Of a stretch of 28,423 nucleotides of DNA, positions 1 to 7,637 are shown one piece after another (the stretch's first letter is position 1; each line of letters opens with the position of its first letter). The translations under genes and the position numbers were made by a program. The stretch comes from DASYQV01 sp036005125 (GTDB taxonomy: Bacteria; Acidobacteriota; Vicinamibacteria; Vicinamibacterales; UBA2999). The notes below the pieces were generated by a model. That model saw nothing but the letters and a program-made list of their open reading frames with translations. It searched no databases and was not told where the DNA came from. Location: assembly GCA_036005125.1 (NCBI GenBank), contig DASYQV010000117.1, positions 1 to 28,423 on the forward strand, read 5' to 3'.

Positions 1-132
1 ACCTTGGTTCTCGAACCGAACCGTGAGTATTACGTGCGGGTCCGCGCCACGGCGCGGCCGAGCAACGGGTCACTGTTCTGGCCCTGGGCCAGCGGCCCCA
101 CGGGACAGGCGAAGTTCACGTTCATCCCCTGA
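1..132 (+). CDS. C-terminal end of an upstream gene, DUF4390-like (partial)
   Basis: The first 43 codons of frame 1 are open and end in TGA at 130-132. The peptide has the composition of a real protein end: a strand-like YYVRVRATARP segment, an aromatic FWPW patch, and the ending KFTFIP. This resembles the last strands of DUF4390 proteins, in which a beta-rich domain ends in a YYVRVRA-like strand. That resemblance is from memory and is not proven. The stop lies 28 bp before the start of the VOC gene on the same strand, so the two could be cotranscribed. The gene start lies outside the window. Confidence 0.5.
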   Translation, partial: TLVLEPNREYYVRVRATARPSNGSLFWPWASGPTGQAKFTFIP

Positions 133-160
133 CTCGCTCAAGCCAAAAAAGAGGATTGCG

Positions 161-931
161 ATGAGACCAGGACTGCTTGCCGGAGCGGGCGTGTTACTTA
201 CGCTTGCGGCCGGCGCCGACCTTCGCGCGCAGACGCACGCGTACGACCACATGCACCTCGCCGCCCCGGAGCCCGCAAAGGCCGTCGAGTGGTATCGCAC
301 GAATCTCGGCGCGCAGCCCGGCGACCTGCCCGACCGTGTCATGTTCGGGAAGACCATCTTCGCGTTCATCCAGTCCGCCAATGCGCAGCCGAGCGACGGA
401 GCCGCCGTCGATCACATCGGGCTGTCGTTCGCGAACCTCGAGGAGAAGGTGAAACAGCTCGAGGCGGCCGGCGCGAAGGTGCTCAATCCCGTCCGTGACG
501 TCCCCGGGCTGTTCAAGCTCGCCTTCATTCAGGATCCGTTTGGCGTGAAGATCGAGCTCGTACAGGACGCCGAGCTCCTGGGGTTTCATCACATTCACAT
601 CCGCGCCCCGAACCCCGAAGCCGCGCTCGGGTGGTACATGCAGATGTTCGGGGGCGACCGGTCGAAGCTGAAGGGGCGTATCGACGCGGTGAAATACACG
701 AACCCCGACGTCTGGCTGCTCGCGCAGAAGGCTGAGGGCGCGCCGCGCAGCCAGGGCCACGCGATCGATCATCTCGGCTGGCGCGCGATGAACATCGACG
801 GGAAGATCGCGGAGCTGAAACAGAAGGGCGTGAACGTCACCGGTGAGCCGCGCGACGTCAGAAACCTGCGCGTGGCCTTCGTGGAAGATCCCAACGGCGT
901 GCGGATCGAGCTGGTGAGGCGGCCTCAGTAG
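161..931 (+). CDS. Secreted protein with two VOC (glyoxalase-like) domains
   Basis: The 256-residue product belongs to the vicinal oxygen chelate superfamily. The open frame runs further upstream to 23, but ATG 161 is chosen because GAGG stands about 7 bp before it and the protein then begins with a signal peptide (MRPGLLAGAGVLLTLAAG, cleavage near AQT). Two VOC modules follow. The first starts at DHMHLAA (about residue 28) and ends at DPFGVKIELVQD. The second starts at HHIHIRAPNPEAALGWY (about 150) and ends at EDPNGVRIELV. Each carries the beta-alpha-beta-beta-beta pattern and the closing GV(K/R)IEL strand with its metal-ligand Glu. VOC enzymes include glyoxalases, extradiol dioxygenases and resistance proteins, and the substrate cannot be told here. 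Secretion is unusual for glyoxalase I, so a periplasmic role is inferred. It converges on the hydrolase gene at 1021-1920. Confidence 0.85.
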   Translation: MRPGLLAGAGVLLTLAAGADLRAQTHAYDHMHLAAPEPAKAVEWYRTNLGAQPGDLPDRVMFGKTIFAFIQSANAQPSDGAAVDHIGLSFANLEEKVKQLEAAGAKVLNPVRDVPGLFKLAFIQDPFGVKIELVQDAELLGFHHIHIRAPNPEAALGWYMQMFGGDRSKLKGRIDAVKYTNPDVWLLAQKAEGAPRSQGHAIDHLGWRAMNIDGKIAELKQKGVNVTGEPRDVRNLRVAFVEDPNGVRIELVRRPQ

Positions 932-937
932 CAGCAG

Positions 938-1018
938 ATTCGTGACTCGTGATTCGTGATTCGGAACGTCGAACAGGATCACGAATCACGAATCACGAAT
1001 CACCAATCGCGAATCGCC
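938..1018. repeat. Palindromic heptamer array (GATTCGT / ACGAATC)
   Basis: The left arm (938-965) is about four copies of GATTCGT with one variant. After a short spacer, the right arm (976-1016) is about five copies of ACGAATC or close variants. The two arms are reverse complements over about 25 bp with one mismatch, so the element can fold into a long hairpin. It sits exactly between the convergent VOC and hydrolase genes, where it could act as a bidirectional terminator. The same design with a different heptamer occurs at 5201-5273. Confidence 0.85.
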
Positions 1019-1020
1019 GA

Positions 1021-1920
1021 TTACTTCTTGAGTTCCTCGTAGATAGCCTGAACGCCCGCCTTGAGTCGCTCCGACTGATAGCCCTTGTACTTGGCCGGCA
1101 CGCTCATGGCGGACGCCGTTGCATCCTCCAGGCTCTTGCCCGCTTTGACCGAGGCCCGCACCGAGGCCAACAGGTCCGCGGTGAACTTCTGATACTCCTG
1201 CAGGTCGCTGCGCGTCATCATCGGGCTGTGGCCCGGGATGACGGTATCGAAATCCTTGAGCGCCAACACCTTCGACAAGGTCTGGGGGAACGACACGCCG
1301 GTGCCCCCGTTGCTCCTGTCGTAGAACGGGGCGTCCTTCCACGGGAACATGTCGCCGGCGTGGAGGACCCGCAGCGCGGGGAACACGACAAAGGTGTCGC
1401 CGTTGGTGTGGCCTGGACCGAAGTAGTGGAGCTCGACGCGATCCTTGCCGCTGCCGATCGTCAGGTGGTCCTTGTAAGTGCGCTTCGGCAGGAACTTGGC
1501 CTTGTCGCCCTTGAAGGCGTCCATCTTGGCCATGTTCGTCTTGGTATTCTCCTGCACCACCGAATCGACGGTCGCCCCGAACAACTCGTTGTTGCCCGTG
1601 TGGTCGCCGTGCGTATGGGTGTTGATGATCGTCGTCACCGGCTTGGTCGTCGCCTTCTTGATGCCGTCGAGAAGGGCCTGGCCCCAGCCGGCGAGCTTCG
1701 TGTCCACGATGACGGCGCCCGCGTCGGTGATGAACACCGCGACGTTGCCGCCGCTGAATGTCGCGCGATTCGCCGGGCTCGAGGTCGTGAGGACGTAGAG
1801 ATTGTCCTTGAGCTTCTCGACCGCGATCGTCTTTGCTCCATCCCCCTGCTGCGAGCTGGCGGCCAGCACGCATACCCCGCCCACGACGATGACCGCGCCC
1901 AACACAACGAGACGTCTCAT
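1021..1920 (-). CDS. Secreted metallo-beta-lactamase-fold hydrolase
   Basis: The 299-residue protein has an N-terminal signal peptide or anchor (MRRLVVLGAVIVVGGVCVLAASS) and a complete MBL-fold metal site: THTHGDHTGN (H102, H104, D106, H107), GPGHTNGD (H171), HAGD (D190) and IPGHSP (H231). This predicts a dinuclear zinc hydrolase exported to the periplasm. The family covers lactamases, lactonases, thioesterases and unknown esterases. The GHTNGD type with a long helical C-terminal tail is common in environmental genomes and is usually annotated only as MBL-fold hydrolase. GGAGGA stands 6 bp before the ATG. The gene lies 63 bp downstream of eutBC on the same strand, so cotranscription is possible, although no functional link is evident. 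There is no sign of decay. Confidence 0.9.
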   Translation of the reverse strand: MRRLVVLGAVIVVGGVCVLAASSQQGDGAKTIAVEKLKDNLYVLTTSSPANRATFSGGNVAVFITDAGAVIVDTKLAGWGQALLDGIKKATTKPVTTIINTHTHGDHTGNNELFGATVDSVVQENTKTNMAKMDAFKGDKAKFLPKRTYKDHLTIGSGKDRVELHYFGPGHTNGDTFVVFPALRVLHAGDMFPWKDAPFYDRSNGGTGVSFPQTLSKVLALKDFDTVIPGHSPMMTRSDLQEYQKFTADLLASVRASVKAGKSLEDATASAMSVPAKYKGYQSERLKAGVQAIYEELKK

Positions 1921-1983
1921 GCGATCCTCCAGAAAAACCGCCTTGGCAATCCGTGACTATACCGCGAACGGGACGACTCCGTC

Positions 1984-4077
1984 TCAACTCAGATGAAGGG
2001 CAATGCCCGAGCGGCGTTGTTCGATCATCGATCGCACCGTGCGGGCGATCTCGTCAGCAGCCGCGGCGGGCGGCTTGCCGCGGAGGTGGATACCGCATAC
2101 CGCCGTCGTGCACGAATGATCCAGGTCGGCGCCCCACCGCGACTGCCCCGCGGCGTCGCGGCCGTAGGTCAGATACGCCGACACGGTATTGAGCCCCGTG
2201 CCGGGCCGCTCACCGATGATGTGGACGACGGTCGTGGCGTCAACCATTTCGCCCACCTGATATCCAGCGCGCACCCGACCGTTGTCGATCACCACGTCGG
2301 TCTCGCCGACGTGACAACCCGTATTCTGCAACAGACGCCGCAGCGGCGGCACGAGCAGACGGAGTTGCTCGTTGACGGCGTTCGCGTTGAGGCCGTCGGA
2401 GATGACGATCTGCACCTGCGGGCGACGTGATGGATAGCACCCGGCCACCACGCGTGCGTCTTCGTCCCGGAGACGCTCTCCGCTCCACGGCCGGGCAAGG
2501 TACTCGTCCCGATCGATCGCGCTCGTTCGCACGCGGACGTGACGCGGCGACGCGTCGGCAATGACAGCGTCCTCGAGCCGGGCGTACAAAGCCTGACGCG
2601 CATGCCTGTAAATGGAATCGAGCCGCGTGTCGACCGCGGGCGGCGGATCGCCATCGGCGCCGCAGCCGTAGCCCAGGTCGTATCCGCGCCCGCGCAGCTC
2701 GTCAAGCGCGCGCTGGCCTTCGTCGGCCAGCGACGCCAACGTCCGATGATCGCCGCCGGCCTGCGCGTACATCGCGTAGAGGTTCGCGGTCGTCGCGCGC
2801 TCTCCTCGACCCTCGACCTCGTTGACGTCGAGCAGGTCCAGGCGTCGGTGCATCACCGAGGTCACCCGCCGACGGCAGCGCCTGCGCAGGCGTGGATGCT
2901 CGCGGAAGGAGGTCGTCAGGTAGCCGAGCATCGGATCCGCATTCCCGGCCACCGCCATCAGATAGGCCGGCGCCGCACGGTCGACAATCCGCTCGGTCAA
3001 CTGGCGAAGCGCCGACGGCGGAATGCCCATGTGGAACGTGGCGCACACGTCCAGTCCCATCGTGAGGCCGTGGAGCTTGGCCATGACCGAATCCTCGAGA
3101 CACGCCCGCTCGAGCTGATCGATCGTCCGGAAGACCTCCGGACCGATGAAACCTGCCACGTCGTTGACAATCATCCACGCGCCGGTCCGCTGCCCGATGT
3201 ACCGCGCCACGCCGTATGCGCGCGCCTCGAGCGTGACCATGTCAACGTCTTCGGCGGCACCATTGGTCACCGCCGATCCCTGCCCGGTCTCGAAGTACAA
3301 CCCGTCGAACGCGCGCGCCAGATCAACGAGGCCCTCGACGTCGAGTCCGACCATGCCCGCCAACGCACTGGAGGTCCCCGCCAGGCTCTGGAACCCGACA
3401 TCGACGTGCGTGCACTGGCGAGCGCGATGCTGTTTGACGATGTCCGAGAGCACGGAGTAGCGGGTGGGCAGGGCCAGGCGGCGCACCACGCGTTCGAGCA
3501 GCGCCTCGAGACGGACGATCGTGTCGAGGTCGTCGCTGGCCGGATTGAGGCCGATAATCACGTCGCCGCATCCGTACGCCAGCCCCTCGAGAATCGAAAA
3601 GAGGATCTCCTGCTCGTCGTCGCCGGGACTGTTCGGCTGAATCCGGGATCCGAAGTGCAGCGCTGAGCCCACGGTGATGCCGTCGCCAGGGAGCGGATTG
3701 AAGATTGCGCGCGCGACACGGGAGAGCTCCTCGTCGGTCATGACCTTCACCACCGCGGCGATGGCTTCGCTCGCCAGCGCGTCGCGATGACGGCGCACGA
3801 AATCAGGGGCGGCCGGAGCCAACAGGAACTCCTTGAGGCGTTCGATCGTCAGGGGATCGAGAACGGCGTCCTGATGTCGTGCGCGTGACCGTGCCAGCGC
3901 TTCGCTGACGCCGTCTTCAACGAGGGGGATCTGGCGGATGTCGGCGATTCTGGTGGCAAGCAGGCGGCGCCGGGCATCTTCGCGAATCCGGTCGTCGAAC
4001 GTGCCGCCGACCATCAGGTCGCCTTCCTTGAACGCGTTCGCGAGCACGAAGAGGCGTCGCAGTTGGTGGGCGTCCAT
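1984..4077 (-). CDS. eutBC: Ethanolamine ammonia-lyase, EutB-EutC fusion
   Basis: One open frame of 697 residues carries both subunits of adenosylcobalamin-dependent ethanolamine ammonia-lyase, which splits ethanolamine into acetaldehyde and ammonia. Residues 1 to about 470 match the EutB TIM-barrel large subunit: SRIQPNSP near 144, EGLAYGCGDVIIGLNP near 164-179, VDVGFQSLAGTS, YFETGQGSAVTNG near 261, NDVAGFIGPE, and KLHGLTMGLDVC near 334. These include the Arg/Gln, Asn, Glu and Asp positions known from the active site. After a linker (about 470-500), the rest matches EutC: VQIVISDGLNANAVNE near 555, GYQVGE, HIIGERPGTG and CTTAVCGIHLRG. EutB and EutC are usually separate, overlapping genes, and here no stop or frameshift separates them. 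ATG 4077 is preferred, with an in-frame TTG at 4086 as the alternative. No eutA reactivase, microcompartment or aldehyde dehydrogenase gene is nearby. Confidence 0.93.
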   Translation of the reverse strand: MDAHQLRRLFVLANAFKEGDLMVGGTFDDRIREDARRRLLATRIADIRQIPLVEDGVSEALARSRARHQDAVLDPLTIERLKEFLLAPAAPDFVRRHRDALASEAIAAVVKVMTDEELSRVARAIFNPLPGDGITVGSALHFGSRIQPNSPGDDEQEILFSILEGLAYGCGDVIIGLNPASDDLDTIVRLEALLERVVRRLALPTRYSVLSDIVKQHRARQCTHVDVGFQSLAGTSSALAGMVGLDVEGLVDLARAFDGLYFETGQGSAVTNGAAEDVDMVTLEARAYGVARYIGQRTGAWMIVNDVAGFIGPEVFRTIDQLERACLEDSVMAKLHGLTMGLDVCATFHMGIPPSALRQLTERIVDRAAPAYLMAVAGNADPMLGYLTTSFREHPRLRRRCRRRVTSVMHRRLDLLDVNEVEGRGERATTANLYAMYAQAGGDHRTLASLADEGQRALDELRGRGYDLGYGCGADGDPPPAVDTRLDSIYRHARQALYARLEDAVIADASPRHVRVRTSAIDRDEYLARPWSGERLRDEDARVVAGCYPSRRPQVQIVISDGLNANAVNEQLRLLVPPLRRLLQNTGCHVGETDVVIDNGRVRAGYQVGEMVDATTVVHIIGERPGTGLNTVSAYLTYGRDAAGQSRWGADLDHSCTTAVCGIHLRGKPPAAAADEIARTVRSMIEQRRSGIALHLS

Positions 4078-4180
4078 GCGTCTCAACGCAAGCAGCGATA
4101 TTATCCCGGACTTTTACATCGCGGCGCAGCCACGCCCGGGCGTTTGCGCTACAGTATGAGATCTCGCGAGGAGGTTTCAC

Positions 4181-5200
4181 ATGAGATCGTGGTCAGTCGC
4201 TGTGTGTAGCGCTCTGGTGTCAGTTGCCGTTGCATGGCTGACCTCAGTGCCCATTGCCGGACAGAGTGCAACAGACCGCTCGAAGAAACCGGTAACCGCC
4301 ACGGCCACCACGGGGACGTCCTCCCGCACGCCGTGGGGCGACCCGGACCTGCAGGGCATGTGGCTGGGCGCCACGATCACGCCGTTCGAGCGACCGGTCG
4401 CGCTCGGCAACAAGGCGTACTGGACGGAAGAGGAAGTCGCGGCGCTCGAGAAACAGTCGGCTGACAATCGTGTCGACCGGCCGCCCAGAAGAGGCGACAC
4501 CGGCGCCTACAATCAGTTCTGGTTGGATTCCGGCACATCGGTCGTATCGACCCGGCAAACCTCACTCGTGGTCGACCCGCCGAACGGTCGCGTGCCGGCG
4601 ACCCCGGCGGCGGAGGCGAAGCGCGACTACAACCTGCAGCGCAACGGCGACTCCTGGGTTCACATGAGCGTCTGGGATCGGTGCATCACGCGCGGCGTGC
4701 CGGGCGGGATGTTTCCGGCCGGCTACAACAACGCGTACCAGATCCTGCAGACGCCAGGCGCGGTCGTGATTCTCTACGAAATGATTCACGAAGCCCGGAT
4801 CATTCCGATGGACGGTCGCCCGCACGTTGGAAAGACGATTCGTCTCTGGAATGGTGATTCGCGAGGCCGCTGGGAGGGACAGACACTGGTCGTCGAGACG
4901 ACGAACTACTCCGACAAGGGATGGGTTGCCAGCAGCGCTGCGACGGGACGCGTCAAGGGCATCCCGCAAACCGAGGCGCTGCATGTCGTCGAGCGGTTTA
5001 CGCGCACCAATGCCGACACACTGCATTACGAGGTCACGGTCACTGATCCGAACATCTATACGCAGCCTTGGAAAGTGTCGTTACCGTTGAACCGCGATCC
5101 CGGCTACCAGATGTTCGAGTACGCGTGTCACGAAGGGAACACCGCGGTGTCGAACATCCTCAGCGGCGCGCGCGCGCTGGAGAAGACGGCGACGCGGTAA
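4181..5200 (+). CDS. Secreted protein of unknown function (PWGDPDLQG type)
   Basis: The 339-residue protein starts at an ATG with a strong GAGGAGG 6 bp upstream. It has a signal peptide (MRSWSVAVCSALVSVAVAWL, cleavage near AGQS), a Thr/Ser-rich linker, and then the motif PWGDPDLQGMW at about 51-61. That opening is seen in many secreted hypothetical proteins of Acidobacteriota. The mature part is Trp-, Tyr- and Arg-rich and predicted beta-rich (LVVDPPNGRVPATP, SVWDRCITRGVPGGMFPAGYNN, GDSRGRWEGQTLVVETTNY). Three Cys lie outside or near these strands. No catalytic motif was recognised. It is divergent from eutBC across about 100 bp and is followed by a palindromic heptamer array. The function is unknown, and extracytoplasmic location is the only firm inference. 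Confidence 0.85.
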   Translation: MRSWSVAVCSALVSVAVAWLTSVPIAGQSATDRSKKPVTATATTGTSSRTPWGDPDLQGMWLGATITPFERPVALGNKAYWTEEEVAALEKQSADNRVDRPPRRGDTGAYNQFWLDSGTSVVSTRQTSLVVDPPNGRVPATPAAEAKRDYNLQRNGDSWVHMSVWDRCITRGVPGGMFPAGYNNAYQILQTPGAVVILYEMIHEARIIPMDGRPHVGKTIRLWNGDSRGRWEGQTLVVETTNYSDKGWVASSAATGRVKGIPQTEALHVVERFTRTNADTLHYEVTVTDPNIYTQPWKVSLPLNRDPGYQMFEYACHEGNTAVSNILSGARALEKTATR

Positions 5201-5273
5201 TTCATGATTCATGATTCATGATTAAGGCGTTCGTCACGAACCAATCAAGAATCATGAATCATGAATCATGAAT
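5201..5273. repeat. Palindromic heptamer array (ATGATTC / GAATCAT)
   Basis: The left arm (5201-5222) repeats ATGATTC and the right arm (about 5250-5273) repeats GAATCAT, separated by about 27 bp. The arms are perfect reverse complements over about 22 bp. The element directly follows the TAA of the gene ending at 5200. It has the same architecture as 938-1018 with a different heptamer. Twenty bases, AATCAAGAATCATGAATCAT (5243-5262), recur exactly at 23990-24009. Confidence 0.85.
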
Positions 5274-5278
5274 GACAG

Positions 5279-5300
5279 GCGCGGGTCTTCAGACCCGCGC
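5279..5300. repeat. REP-like perfect hairpin
   Basis: GCGCGGGTCT (5279-5288) and AGACCCGCGC (5291-5300) form a perfect 10-bp stem around a two-base centre. It lies just after the heptamer array and about 80 bp before the efflux operon. There is no U-tract, so it may be a REP-type palindrome rather than a classical terminator, although it could still block readthrough. Confidence 0.7.
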
Positions 5301-5341
5301 TGCGCGACCCCGAACCTCGAAGCCCCCAGCTTGAAGCCCGT

Positions 5342-5370
5342 TTGACTCTCAAACAAACGTTTCATACAGT
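5342..5370 (+). promoter_or_regulatory. Sigma70-type promoter of the efflux operon
   Basis: TTGACT (5342-5347) and TACAGT (5365-5370) are separated by exactly 17 bp and match the -35 and -10 consensus at 5/6 and 4/6 positions. Transcription would start near 5377, only a few bases before the ATG at 5380. No Shine-Dalgarno sequence precedes that ATG, so a leaderless or nearly leaderless mRNA is predicted. Confidence 0.55.
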
Positions 5371-5377
5371 TGTTTGA
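5349..5377. promoter_or_regulatory. Palindromic operator, probable TetR-family binding site
   Basis: TCAAACAA (5349-5356) and TTGTTTGA (5370-5377) are perfect 8-bp inverted repeats separated by 13 bp, with a second small palindrome AAACGTTT (5355-5362) inside. The site covers the promoter spacer and the -10 element, so a bound protein would block RNA polymerase. The last gene of the operon encodes a TetR-family protein, which makes autoregulation the simplest reading. Confidence 0.6.
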
Positions 5378-5379
5378 AC

Positions 5380-6624
5380 ATGCGGACCATCATCAGGGTC
5401 GTAGTCCTGGCGCTCGTGGCGGTCGCCGTCGGCGCCGCGTACTACTTCTACTCGCAGCCGCCCTCCTCCCTTGTGCTGACGGGAATCGTCACGACCAACG
5501 ACGTGATGGTGAGCGCGCAGATCTCCGGCCGGATCGCCGAGCTGCGCGTCCAGGAGGGTGACGTCGTCAAGCGCGACGAGGTCATCGCGCTCATGACACC
5601 CGAGGAGTTGAAGGCCGAGCACGCGTACTACAGTCAAAGCGCCGAGGGCCTCGCCTCTCACGTCATCGAAAGCGAGGCGGCACTGCGGTACCAGGAACAG
5701 CAGACAGCGGAGCAGATACATCAGGCCGAAGCCGTGCTGGCCTCCACGGTCGCGCAGCAGAAAGCCGCCACCGCCGATCTCGAGCAGGCGCAGCTCGGGT
5801 TCACGCGCGCCCAGACGCTCCTGAGAGAGGGGCTGGTCGCCACCGAGGCCTTCGACCGCGCCCGCACGGAGCTCGACGGCGCACGGGCACGCGTCGATTC
5901 GTTGAATCGGAACGCGGAAGCGCAGCGCGCGGCGGTGGCGCTCGCACGGGCGAACGCCGAACAGATCGTGATGCGCCGCAGCGCGCTCAAGGCCAACCAG
6001 CACCAGCATGCCGCGGCCGCCGCGCAGACGGCCAAGGCGGAGGTCAGGCTCGCCTACACGGAGCTGCGCGCGCCCATCGACGGCTTCGTCGATGTGCGGG
6101 CCGCGCGGCCGGGCGAGGTGGTCACCCCGGGCCAGGCGGTGGTGACGCTCATCAATCCCGACGACCTCTGGGTGCGCGCGGACGTCGAGGAAAGCTACGT
6201 CGACCGGATACGCATCGGTGACACGCTCGTCGTGCGGCTGCCGTCGGGCGACGAACGGAAAGGCACGGTGTTCTACCGTCGCGCCGACGCGGGGTTTGCG
6301 ACACAGCGCGACGTGAGCCGCACGAAGCGCGACATCAAGACGTTCGAGGTGCGCCTCCGCGTCGACAACGCCGATCGACGCCTCGCGGTCGGCATGACGG
6401 CATACGTGCTCCTGGAGCTCAATCAGCCAACGGGCTCTGCCTGTGGCCATTCGGCGCAGCCGCTCGGCTGGTTGGCGCAGTACCTGCCAGGCGCGCGCCG
6501 CCCTCCGACTGGCGGTCAGGGCGCGCCGGGCCCGTCATGCGGCCCGGGCGCACACTCCTCCGGCGCGTGGCGATTCGAACACCCACTGCAAGCACTCTCG
6601 AAACCTGCGTCGCGCGCCGCATAA
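5380..6624 (+). CDS. HlyD-family periplasmic adaptor of an ABC exporter (YbhG-like)
   Basis: The protein has 414 residues from ATG 5380. An in-frame TTG lies at 5374 but is inside the operator. An N-terminal membrane anchor (IIRVVVLALVAVAVGAAYYF) precedes a biotinyl-lipoyl-like half (VSAQISGRIAELRVQEGDVVKRDEVIALM), a long Ala/Glu/Gln-rich coiled-coil hairpin (about 75-215), the second lipoyl half (AYTELRAPIDGFVDVRAARPGEVVTPGQAVVTLI) and the beta-barrel part ending LAVGMTAYVLLEL. It should link the inner-membrane ABC pump to an outer-membrane channel. Family members normally stop about here. This one continues for about 65 residues rich in Gly, Pro, Ala and Ser with no visible domain, possibly from a lost stop codon. 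The next gene starts 7 bp later. The substrate is unknown. Confidence 0.9.
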   Translation: MRTIIRVVVLALVAVAVGAAYYFYSQPPSSLVLTGIVTTNDVMVSAQISGRIAELRVQEGDVVKRDEVIALMTPEELKAEHAYYSQSAEGLASHVIESEAALRYQEQQTAEQIHQAEAVLASTVAQQKAATADLEQAQLGFTRAQTLLREGLVATEAFDRARTELDGARARVDSLNRNAEAQRAAVALARANAEQIVMRRSALKANQHQHAAAAAQTAKAEVRLAYTELRAPIDGFVDVRAARPGEVVTPGQAVVTLINPDDLWVRADVEESYVDRIRIGDTLVVRLPSGDERKGTVFYRRADAGFATQRDVSRTKRDIKTFEVRLRVDNADRRLAVGMTAYVLLELNQPTGSACGHSAQPLGWLAQYLPGARRPPTGGQGAPGPSCGPGAHSSGAWRFEHPLQALSKPASRAA

Positions 6625-6631
6625 CGGGCTC

Positions 6632-7621
6632 ATGACCTCCGCAATCGACGTCAAGCGGATCGTCAAGACGTTCGGCGATTTCACCGCCGTCAACGGCATT
6701 ACGTTCGACGTCGCGCCTGGCGAGGTCATTGGCCTGCTCGGCCCGAACGGCGCCGGCAAATCGACCCTCATCCGCATGATGACGACGTTGCTCCTCCCGA
6801 CCTCCGGAACCGCCGTCATCAACGGGTTCGACGTCGTCAAGCAGCCGGACGGCGTACGCCGCTCGATTGGTGTGATTCCTCAGGCCCTGACGAGCGATAC
6901 GGAGCTGAGCGTTCGCGAGAATCTCTTGATCTTCGCCAAGCTGTACGGCGTGTCCCGGGAACGCCGCGAGCGCCTGATCGCCGAGCTGGTGGAGGCCGTC
7001 GAGCTGACGCAGTGGGCCGACAAACAGGTGAAGTTTCTCTCGGGCGGGATGCGGCGGCGCGTGGAGATCGCGCGCGGCCTCGTTCACGAGCCGCGCGTCT
7101 TTTTCCTCGACGAGCCTACCACCGGCCTCGACCCGGTCTCGCGCGTCCATGTCTGGGAGATGTTGAGCAAGGTGAAGCAGCAAAGAGACCTCACCGTGCT
7201 GATCACCACGCACTACATGGACGAAGCCGACAAGCTGTGCGACCGGGTCGCCATCGTCGATCACGGCGAGCTCAAGGCGCTCGATTCGCCGCTCAAGCTC
7301 AAGGCGTCGATCGCCGGAAAGAACGCGCTCGAGGTGAGCTTCTCGGTCGTCCCGCGCGGCTGGGCCGATTCGCTCCGCACGCTGCCGGAGGTAGAGACCG
7401 TCGAGGGCGAAGACCACGTGTTCCGAATCGCGTCGCGCAATGGACCGGCAACCACGACCGCGCTCGTGGATCTGGCGGCGCGCAACGGCGTCACCGTGCA
7501 GTCGCTCGCGGTCCAGAGCACCTCGCTCGACGATGTGTTCGTGCACTACACGGGCCGGGCTTTGCGTGATGCGATCCAGGATCCGGCGCCCTCGGATCGG
7601 CCGTTCATGATGCGCAGGTAG
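6632..7621 (+). CDS. ABC transporter ATPase (YbhF/DrrA-like)
   Basis: The 329-residue ATPase starts at ATG 6632. The frame is open further upstream, but that part overlaps the adaptor tail. It has all nucleotide-binding motifs: Walker A GPNGAGKST (37-45), Q-loop Q84, signature LSGGM (136-140), Walker B VFFLDE (156-161), D-loop TGLDP and H-loop H194. A C-terminal extension (about 215-315) contains the ALEVSF and TSLDDVFVHYTGR segments typical of the DrrA/YbhF group of drug or hydrophobic-substrate exporters. It should drive the permease encoded 16 bp downstream. E. coli YbhF has two ATPase modules in one chain, whereas this one is single and would dimerise. Codon use and GC content match the neighbouring genes. 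Confidence 0.93.
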   Translation: MTSAIDVKRIVKTFGDFTAVNGITFDVAPGEVIGLLGPNGAGKSTLIRMMTTLLLPTSGTAVINGFDVVKQPDGVRRSIGVIPQALTSDTELSVRENLLIFAKLYGVSRERRERLIAELVEAVELTQWADKQVKFLSGGMRRRVEIARGLVHEPRVFFLDEPTTGLDPVSRVHVWEMLSKVKQQRDLTVLITTHYMDEADKLCDRVAIVDHGELKALDSPLKLKASIAGKNALEVSFSVVPRGWADSLRTLPEVETVEGEDHVFRIASRNGPATTTALVDLAARNGVTVQSLAVQSTSLDDVFVHYTGRALRDAIQDPAPSDRPFMMRR

Positions 7622-7637
7622 CGGAGGTAGGGCATCG

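Noticed and set aside
949..1956. 335-residue plus-strand frame
   Set aside because: It is antisense to the MBL-fold hydrolase gene and begins inside the palindromic heptamer array.
2539..3666. 375-residue plus-strand frame
   Set aside because: It is antisense to eutBC, whose protein is unmistakable. The Arg/His-rich composition is typical of a GC-rich shadow frame.
4078..4180. Possible cobalamin riboswitch before eutBC
   Set aside because: Only about 100 bp separate eutBC from the divergent gene, too short for the usual riboswitch, and no B12-box-like sequence is visible.
5201..5273. CRISPR array
   Set aside because: The units are 7 bp without unique spacers and are arranged as a palindrome. 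No cas genes are in the window.
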